From: Yamagishiella unicocca
Taxonomy: Eukaryota > Chlorophyta > Chlorophyceae > Chlamydomonadales > Volvocaceae
Assembly (NCBI GenBank): GCA_003116995.1
Contig: BDSL01000110.1
Coordinates: 124,001 to 188,000 of the forward strand
Direction: 5' to 3'
Length of the DNA: 64,000 nt
The translations under genes were made by a program, and so were the position numbers. This document shows positions 57,566 through 64,000 of this stretch, one piece after another. Within the stretch, counting starts at the first letter, position 1. The number at the start of each line of letters is the position of its first letter. The notes under the pieces are model-generated. The model had not been told where the DNA came from, did no database searches, and worked only from the letters and a program-made list of their open reading frames with translations.

Positions 57566-57814
57566 TTGTTGATGGTGATGGTGCTGTTGGTGCTGTTGGC
57601 GATGCTGCTGCTGGTGCGAAGATGGGACGGACTGAGCTGCCGGCCCTGAGTTTGGAGGTGGGGGTGGGGGCGGAGTGCGGAACGAACCCGGCGGAGGCGG
57701 CGGAGGCGTGGCCGACGTGCGACCGCCACGTGCTGACGCTGACGCTATACCAATGCCTCCTACCGCCACCGGTGGGGGTGGTGGAGGCCCCGGAGGGGGC
57801 GGAGAGGGCGGCAT
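51269..57814 (-). CDS. SCAR/WAVE-like protein: polyproline, two WH2-like motifs, connector and acidic tail (paralogue A)
   Basis: Exons: 57814-57223, 56655-56549, then an unresolved junction, 55784-52671, 52249-52183, 51415-51269; about 1340 residues. TAA directly precedes ATG 57814. Phase fits everywhere except between exon 2 (ends phase 0 at a GC donor) and the large exon (needs phase 2), so a small exon is probably missed near 55.9-56.4 kb. Exon 1 and the centre are Pro- and Gln-rich. KQLSAHKMPSWMRQEVQ (about 54800-54856) is shared with paralogue B. Near the end, DVFDVIKSGTFQLRPA and DVLGAIRVGAFHLR fit the WH2 pattern of plant SCAR proteins (IR-x3-F-x-LKPA spacing). After splicing, ARLIARAQQLRSVMALDAC resembles a connector helix, followed by SSDSDGGGSDAEG and GWLRDDP at the stop, like the acidic Trp-containing Arp2/3-binding tail. 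Expected role: actin/Arp2/3 regulation. No N-terminal SCAR homology domain is seen. Confidence 0.75.
51411..51495. repeat. 21-bp tandem repeat, about 4 units, last intron of paralogue A
   Basis: Unit GGGGGCAGGGGAGGTGGCGGT. On the minus strand it forms the pyrimidine-rich tract immediately before the final acceptor at 51416-51417. Confidence 0.9.
51868..51944 (-). repeat. family-1 element, last intron of paralogue A, sense
   Basis: Full-length copy between the exons at 52183 and 51415, about 240 bases after the donor. Confidence 0.9.
56147..56189. repeat. intronic block shared with paralogue B (copy A)
   Basis: About 41 bases including CCTGGGATTCGCCATGAGGT, nearly identical to 62156-62197 in the corresponding intron of paralogue B. 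Confidence 0.88.
56370..56445. repeat. (CAGCAC)n microsatellite, intron of paralogue A
   Basis: About 12 units of CAGCAC in the intron region between exon 2 and the large exon. Confidence 0.92.
57115..57182 (+). repeat. family-3 element, intron 1 of paralogue A, antisense
   Basis: GGTGTCCGAAGGTTATGCAC, then TTCCCATGTCGAATAACCGG, then a TGTAACCC end running into poly-C. It aligns with 62091-62152 over its length. Confidence 0.8.
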
Positions 57815-58213
57815 TTACCTACGGCTCGCAGCCGCCAGCGCGAATTGCGCCCTGAGGCGTCCTGTGCCGAGGTTGAGCTAATTAATATAGTCACTGATTG
57901 CGGGACCAACCAGCATCCAAGCCCCTGCGGCGGTCACCCCGACCACCTGTCGCTGGCGTGGACGTCACCAAAAGCGCCCACAATTCCTGAAGAAATATAG
58001 TTTGAATGAATCAAATTGAATGCGCTGTGGTCCGTGGTTGTTCGTGCCCTTGCAAAAGCCGGGTTAATGGGAATTATCTCCGAAGCTATGCTATAGTCCG
58101 AGGCGACACAAATAGTTATTATCTTATGATGTATGTCGTTATGTGACGATGTTGGGGACGTTCAGCAAGCAACAGCTCAAGAGCTCACGGTTGGCCGACA
58201 TGTTTAGTGTGAC

Positions 58214-58555
58214 TTACGCTCTTCCATTCTTCCGCGGCAGTCTCATTCCTCCGCCGCGAGAGCAAAAAGGTGTCTTCGGTTTTTCCGGAACCACCTGAAC
58301 ACCAGTCTTTCCCCTAGCCCCGTAGTCCCCGTCTCCACTGCTGCTTTTTTTCCAGCACCACCCCCACACCCCGCGCTTCTCTGACAGGCCTATCCCCCAC
58401 CAGGGCCAGGGCGAGGTGGGCTCAGGAACCATCAGCGCGGCATGCGGGACGAGGCCGTATTGGGACGCCGGTATTGCCGTGAAACGGGTCGTGACGCGTT
58501 CGGACTTGGAAGGAGGTATGAAGGGAGTGAGGAGAGGGCTGTCGCCGGTGGACAT
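58214..58555 (-). CDS. hypothetical small protein, 113 codons
   Basis: ATG 58555 (AACATGTCC context) opens a 113-residue reading with balanced composition: SERVTTRFTAIPASQYGLVP, then PEPTSPWPWWGIGLSEKRG, then a basic end (MRLPRKNGRA). It looks less like compositional noise than most readings here. I recognise no family, and a plus-strand reading overlaps it. It lies about 100 bases past a minus-strand TGTAA, so it could be a separate short gene or chance. Confidence 0.25.
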   Translation of the reverse strand: MSTGDSPLLTPFIPPSKSERVTTRFTAIPASQYGLVPHAALMVPEPTSPWPWWGIGLSEKRGVWGWCWKKSSSGDGDYGARGKTGVQVVPEKPKTPFCSRGGGMRLPRKNGRA

Positions 58556-58649
58556 GTTTCAAACATACCTGACTGGCGGGTGGGCTGGCGGAAACGCGGA
58601 TCACGGCATTGAATTTGGCGCAATCACGTTGGGCGTGCATGTGGGTGCA

Positions 58650-58654
58650 TTACA
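58650..58654 (-). terminator. possible polyadenylation signal TGTAA for paralogue B
   Basis: Minus-strand TGTAA about 735 bases after the stop at 59389; no closer one was noticed. Confidence 0.3.
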
Positions 58655-59388
58655 CCTGTCACAGCCGTGTTCCCATGCCGTACGTAGAAGAGCGCCGACT
58701 CCAAGCCTACCCGTAAAGCAACCCCGCTATATATCCCCTATATCCGCTTCCAACAAAGCCTCAACGCCATCACGCAACTCCATCCCCCAGGCTCTTGCCG
58801 ACCTCACCTCTTGAGTGTGTACTTCCCCCGACAAGGCGCCATCTGCCGGGCAGATTCTGCCCCCATCAAAGCCTACAGTCGAACGAATACCGCCCATCCA
58901 TCCCCTAGCCCTGCCCACACTCTTCAATCCAAGGCAGGGACCAAAAAGCTGTTATGAAGGTAATGTTTACGCACCAAACGTAAGCGACGCTCTCGCCAAA
59001 ATTCCACCGAAGACGACACCACTGAGCGGCGTCCCCGACCCACCCCCCAACATCACCGCGCACCCTGCTGCGGGCCCTCCCTCCCCCCCTGGAGCTTCAC
59101 GTCGGCCCCGGCACGAGTTCTAATTAATGAGATGCGGATACGGCATCACCCAGGACCCACGTGACCCGGCGCCAGCGTCCTAGGACTCCATGAGGTCGAG
59201 CCTCCTGCTCCTAATTAGGCACCAGCTTTCTACAGCGCATGCCGCATCCAGGAATGATGAATAGGATGCCATAAAAAGCTAGCCGCGACATCGAGTTGGC
59301 GCGTGGGGTTTTGATAGAAACCGCGAAGAAATAGAAACGATAAATCGCACCAGATGAATAATGCCGGCGCATGAATACAGGCCAACTC

Positions 59389-62300
59389 TCAAGAATATTC
59401 CCAGCCATGAATGCATAATCCACCCTCCAAACGTTGGGGGGCCCCCGAAGGTCCTCCGAGCTTAGCCGCGCCGTCCGATTCACCACCGCCGCCGCCGGTG
59501 GGGGACCGGCCCGCGATCTGCGGCGGCTGCGAATGTGCCCTTCGCCGCGAGTGTTTTAGGGTTCTAGGGTTTTCGGCTCCCACACGCGTCCTCTGGCTGT
59601 GGCCCCTGCTGTCACACCTGCTGCTCCGAGCCCTCGCCAGCAGCACACACCTGCTGGCCGCCAACAACTGCCAACCCCGCCTCTGCCTCTACTTGGAGCT
59701 CCGCTTCTGCCCCTGGCTCTGCTTCCGCTTCCGGTTCCGGCTCTGCTGGCGTTGCGGTGCGTGGCGAGCGCGGGTACGGCGGAGGAACGGAGACGGCCGG
59801 CGGCGGCGGCAAGTGCGGACTTGCCTCCGCGGAAGACATGCGGGCGAGATCGCTGGTGGCGGTCGTAGTGGTGCCGGCGAGATCGCTGGTGGCGGTGGTA
59901 GTGGTGCCGGCGAGATCGCTGGTGGCGGCCGTAGTGGTGCCGGCGACGTCGCTGGTGGCGGTCGTAGTGGTGCCGGCGACGTCGCTGGTGCCGGTGGTGG
60001 CGGTGGTTGGCTGCCACTCGACGGGCCCGGATGACTGGTGGTGGTAGTGGTGGTGATGCGGCGGATAGTGCTCGTGTTCTTGGCGCGTGTTCCCACTCGC
60101 CGACCAGTAGCTGTCCCCCTCTTCCGGCGTGCCTCCGCCTCCGCCGCCAGCACCCGCGCCTCCTCCCCAGCTCCCGCCAGCGCCTGCCATGCACAGCTGC
60201 TGCCTCCAGGCCAGGCCGCTCGCTGCCACCACCGGACTCGTGCTCTCGGCCGTCCTTTCCGGTCCACCGCCAACCCACGGGCCCGGCAATTCTTGCGGGT
60301 GCGACTCGGCGTACGGCATCAGTGAATACGGTGCGGTGGCCACCTCGGACTCGGAATCCAGCGGCGGCGCCGCCCCGCCTTCATCCGGCGTAATCTCTGG
60401 TACGGGAGGTACGGCCGTCCCGTCCCTGGAGCGCTGCTGCGCGTAATAACTGTACAGCATCAGGTGGTGGTGGTGATGGTGGCAGTGCTGCTGTTCCTGC
60501 TGGTGCGGCGGAGGCGACGCCGCGGTCTCGGGGCGATGGGCATTGTCGGCTAGCGCCTCCACCTCCGCCTCCACCTCCACCGCCACCTCGCCCTGCGCTG
60601 GGAGCACCACAGTTACTGCACCCTCGCCGTCCTCCGCGTCCGTCTCGGTTGGGGCCCCCATCGACGCACCCGAGCCAGCCGGGCTCTGGCCGGCTTCCGA
60701 GGCGAGCCGGAGCTGCACCTGCTGCCGCATCCAAGAGGGCATCTTGCGTGCAGAGAGCTGCTTGTTCTGCGGCGCCGTTGGGTCCTGGGCTTGTTGCGCC
60801 TGCGGGTGCCGCTCCCGCAGCTGCTGCAGCGAACCTGGGTCTTGCAGCTGCAGCTGCTGCTGCTGCGGTAGCTCCTGACCTGGTTGCTCTCCTACCTCGC
60901 CATGGTGTTGTTGTTGTTGCTGCTGCTGGCGATGCCGCTCGTATGCGTTGTGGCGGCCTGGGAGGTGGTGCTGCGGGGGCTGCTCCTCCGGTGTGCCACT
61001 TGTGCGCGGCACCTGCTGCTGCACCCCCAGCAGCAGCTCCCGCGGAGTTAGTTCCACAGGCTGCTGCTGCACCTGCTGCTGGACCAGCACCTGCTGCTGA
61101 ACCTGCACCTGCTGCTGAACCTGCACCTGCTGCCGAGGCGTCAGAGCGGATGGCTGCTGCACCTGCATCTGCTGCTGCATCCGCTGCTGCTGCATCCGCT
61201 GCTGCGACGCCAGCACCCACTGCCGCGGCGTCAGGCCCGGGGGCTGCTGCCGCTGATCCTGCCGCCCAGGCGCACCTCCCGCCCCGGCCGCCGCGTACTC
61301 ATCCGCCTCCACCGGGCAGGGCACCAAGCTGCCCACCTGTGACCCCGCGCTATGCGGCCACCCCAGCCTCGACCTGCCCGGTCCCGCGACGACTCCCCCG
61401 CCGCCGCTCACGCCTCTGCCTCCACCTCCACCCCCTCGCGCGAAGGGGGCCACCAGCACCTCCGCCGTCATCCGCCGTGCAGCCAACGCCGCGCTCATCG
61501 GCGCCTCCGCCGCCGCCCGGCTGGCGGCCGTGGTTGCGTCGCCGCCGCTGGTGGCATCACCGCCGCCCCGCCACGGGCCGCCGCTGAAGCTGGCGCTGAC
61601 GCTGACGTTGCGGGCGCAGCCCGTGACCAGCTGGGACCAGCCGCCTGGCACGAACGGTTGTTGGTTGAGCCGTTGGCATGACTGTGCCAGGGGGTGGTTG
61701 ACCCGCGACCTGGCCGTGCCCATGGCTGCGACGGACGCCGGCGGCATGGGCTCGGGCATCCTGAAACCCACGTGATAGCGGCATCCGCAGTAGCAGCATC
61801 AGCAGTAGTAGCATCAGCAGTATTAGCATCAGCAGTAGTAGCATGGTAATACCAACATCATGGGGCGGATTGGGTGGGCGGCAAGGAGTCAAGCTCGGCG
61901 TCAAGCTCGGCGACGAGGGACCAGGGGGACCCCTGCTTGCTGACCTACGGTTTCCTCTCCACCTTCATTAGCTGCACCCCCCCGTGATATAACGAGTGAA
62001 GTCCACCAACTCTGCTGCCTGTTGGCGCGGCAGTGTGTAGTACGCACGGGAGGTCCCCTGCTCAGCCATCCCACCCACCCACGTGACCAGGTGTCCGAAG
62101 CCTATGCGCCAGCTACACTTCCCACGTCGAGTAACCGGTTCTCTTTCTGTAACCCACCTCGCCCTGGGATTCGCCATGAGGTTGGCCTGGAGGGAGGAAG
62201 GGGGGAGGGGCAAAGGAGGCTGGGTGGAGGAGTGGGAGGGAAGAGATGAGCGGCGGGCACCACAAAGAGCTACCGGCGCGGCCGCGTTTGCGGGATTGAG

Positions 62301-62920
62301 GACGTGTCCAGGGAGGGCGACAGGCTGTAGCCGGTCGATAATGCAATTTGGCGAACTGACGGCCCGCGAGGTCGCAGTTAGCGGGCCCCTCCCCTCGGCA
62401 GTTAGCTGCGATAGCGGGCCCCTCCCCTCGGCAGTTAGCGGCGATAGCGGGCCCCTCCCCTCGGCAGTTAGCGGCGATAGCGGGCCCCTCCCCTCGGCAG
62501 TTAGCGGCGATAGCGGGCCCCTCCCCGCGGCAGTTAGCGGCGATAGCGGGCCCCTCCCCTCGGCAGTTAGCGGCGATAGCGGGCCCCTCCCCTCGGCAGT
62601 TAGCGGCGATAGCGGGCCCCTCCCCTCGGCAGGCCCTAATCGGCAGGCCCCACTCGGCAGGCCCCTCTTGCAACCCGCGCCATCGCACCGTCTTCGTACC
62701 TGCAGCGGTGAGAACTCCAACGACGCCGCCGTGGCACCGGGCATGATCCGGGGAGCCTGGGCCGCGAGCACGCCCGTCATGCAGCTGCCTCCGCCTCTGC
62801 TGCGATCTGCTGGGCACCGATGTGGGTCGGGCGGGTCAGAGAGTCAACCGGTGAATCGACAGAGGAGGAAAGACGGTGAGAGAGCCCGGGGATATGAGAG
62901 AAAGCCCGGAGGGAGCTGGG

Positions 62921-62957
<37 letters not shown>

Positions 62958-63721
62958 CCATCGGAGGCGGGAGGCGACCCATCTTGGCGCGAGGGACAGG
63001 ACGCGTGGGGAGCAGAACGTAATCCCAGGGAAGTGCTGGAGGCTGCGGGTCGCTTGCACGGAATACCGTTAGTAAGAGCGTACGACACCACCTCACCTGC
63101 CGCCGCCTGCGCGCAGCTACCGCCGCGGTTCCGGCACAGCCCTGCCGCCAGAGGCCCCATGGGGATAGCCAACGGCACGCCCGCCAGCGCCGCGTGCCGA
63201 AAGTAGGGAGATGCGGGACGAGGCTGCAGGGGCGGAGGGGGCGCAGCTATTGGTGGTTGACGGTTGTCATAGTCGTTGTTCGTGACGACGTCATACGAGC
63301 GGGCCTGGTCTGGAGCTTGGATGGCCGCCATCCTTCGCGCTGGCGGCTGCCGCTGTTCTTGTTGCTGCAGGTGCTGTCCCTGTTGCTGCTGTTCCTGCTG
63401 CTGCTTTTGTTGCGGGCGCTGTTGCTGCAGATCGAGTTGCTCTTCCTGCTGCTGCTCCTCACGCGGTTGCAGCTCATCTTCCTGTTCGCACGGTGGACGC
63501 GGCTGGTGTGGATGCAGTCGATGTGGGTGGGAACGGTGGCTCGCCGGCTCGCGCGGCGCTTGGGAAGCACAGCCCGGAGCTGGAGTAAGAGCCTGTTGCT
63601 GATGTTCTTTGAAGATCCCGGAGGCTACCATGTCAGCTCCAGCCGCGGACGGCGGGGCAGGCGGAGGCGGGGACTCCAGCGACGAGGGAGGGGCGAACAC
63701 TGAAGGTGGCATTTCAGCCAT
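59389..63721 (-). CDS. tandem paralogue B of the SCAR-like gene, lacking the WH2/acidic tail, 5 exons
   Basis: Exons: 63721-63097, 62794-62700, 62057-61978, 61760-59618, 59526-59389. Phases 1, 0, 2, 0 all match, giving about 1026 residues. ATG 63721 has a strong GCCATGG context. Shared with paralogue A: exon-2 end FSPLQ, the start of the large exon (HPLAQS...QQP), AARRxTxE, KQLSARKMPSWMRQQVQLRL (60703-60768), and an ASGxAWxQQ...GGG block, in the same order and with the same intron phases. Exon 3 encodes AYYTLPRQQAAELVDFTRY, with no resolved counterpart in A. The middle is Gln-rich; an 11-residue repeat AGTTTTATSDL (33-bp units, 59840-60005) and Glu/Ala repeats follow. The last exon gives a Gly-rich end with HGWEYS. 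No WH2, connector or acidic Trp motif is present. Function unknown; a partner or decoy of paralogue A is speculation. Confidence 0.75.
62091..62152 (+). repeat. family-3 element, intron 2 of paralogue B, antisense
   Basis: The best-preserved copy: GGTGTCCGAAGCCTATGCGC, CACTTCCCACGTCGAGTAAC and CTTTCTGTAACCC in order. Confidence 0.8.
62156..62197. repeat. intronic block shared with paralogue A (copy B)
   Basis: Counterpart of 56147-56189; about 100 bases upstream (in transcript sense) of exon 3. Confidence 0.88.
62384..62640. repeat. 33-bp minisatellite, about 7.5 units, intron 2 of paralogue B
   Basis: Units contain GTTAGCGGCGATAGCGGGCC and CCTCCCCTCGGCA, nearly identical to each other. Confidence 0.95.
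62923..62955. repeat. (GT)n microsatellite, intron 1 of paralogue B
   Basis: About 16 uninterrupted GT units between exons 1 and 2. Confidence 0.93.
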
Positions 63722-64000
63722 GGCAGGCAAGGCTACTCAAAAACAAATGTACGCTGTGGGTGCGTTCCTGAACGCAAGGAAGCTGACGGTCAATCCGGCG
63801 TATCCTGCCAACGACCTCGGGAACTCTCAAGCTTCAAGAAGAGCCAGAACAATCTAACAGATTTTCAGGAAATGAACCGCATCGGACCAAAGCATGCCTG
63901 ATACCCCTGCTGGGCTGCACCGCGGAATTTGTTTTTAAACAAATTGAAAATGGCCGACGGCTACTGTGCTCCTTTTGTTGCAATACGTCGCAATCGTTGC
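63722..64000. other. upstream region of paralogue B, window edge
   Basis: Presumed 5' untranslated region and promoter of paralogue B. A plus-strand reading starting at ATG 63630 (MSAPAADGG...) continues to 63857 and overlaps exon 1 of paralogue B on the other strand. It is protein-like in its second half (KATQKQMYAVGAFLNARKL) but unassigned. Confidence 0.4.

Larger units (their letters stand above)
57815..59388. other. spacer between tandem paralogues
   Basis: Should hold the promoter of paralogue A and the 3' end of paralogue B. Apart from the small minus-strand reading at 58214-58555 I see no gene. Short minus-strand readings near 58727-58927 are unsupported. Confidence 0.5.

Noticed and set aside
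63630..63857. Plus-strand reading starting MSAPAADGG and overlapping exon 1 of paralogue B
   Set aside because: The minus strand offers a strong start context and four phase-matched downstream exons. The plus reading is short and unassigned, though its second half is not obviously random.

Overview
This window looks like nuclear DNA of a green alga of the Chlamydomonadales (a Chlamydomonas/Volvox relative). The sequence shows GC-rich, intron-dense genes with alanine-, glycine- and glutamine-rich proteins, TGTAA motifs behind several genes, scattered TTTTAGGG-type (algal/plant telomere) motifs, and intron minisatellites. The order-level assignment is an inference. No bacterial operon, rRNA, convincing tRNA or CRISPR array was found.

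Layout. 1-10.2 kb: gene-poor, lower GC, with degenerate GGATT-rich repeats, a small inverted-repeat element (8448-8727) and a broken DAM-like adenine methyltransferase of the type carried by DIRS-like retroelements (5.6-6.3 kb, minus). 10.2-12.0 kb: a 3-exon gene for an unrecognised, probably nuclear protein (plus). 13.8-24.6 kb: a 17-exon gene (minus) for an organelle-targeted pentatricopeptide-repeat (PPR) protein, with introns packed with dispersed short repeats. 27.4-35.4 kb: a 14-exon gene (plus) for a membrane-anchored alpha/beta-hydrolase with a long low-complexity tail. 35.5-39.9 kb: intergenic. 40.0-46.9 kb: a 10-exon gene (plus) for a LisH-LUFS transcriptional co-regulator that ends without WD40 repeats. 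46.9-51.3 kb: intergenic. 51.3-57.8 kb and 59.4-63.7 kb: two tandem minus-strand paralogues; the first ends in a SCAR/WAVE-like WH2-WH2-connector-acidic tail (actin/Arp2/3 regulation), the second shares the N-terminal two thirds but lacks that tail.

Exon models were built by hand from GT-AG (one GC-AG) sites, and reading-frame phase was checked at each junction. Phase is consistent throughout four of the five large models; one junction in the SCAR-like gene stays unresolved. The genes do not form an evident pathway. What unites the window is intron biology: a ~75-bp dispersed element (16 copies listed, 14 inside introns and none in exons), two further short families, and two tandem duplications that copy splice sites.
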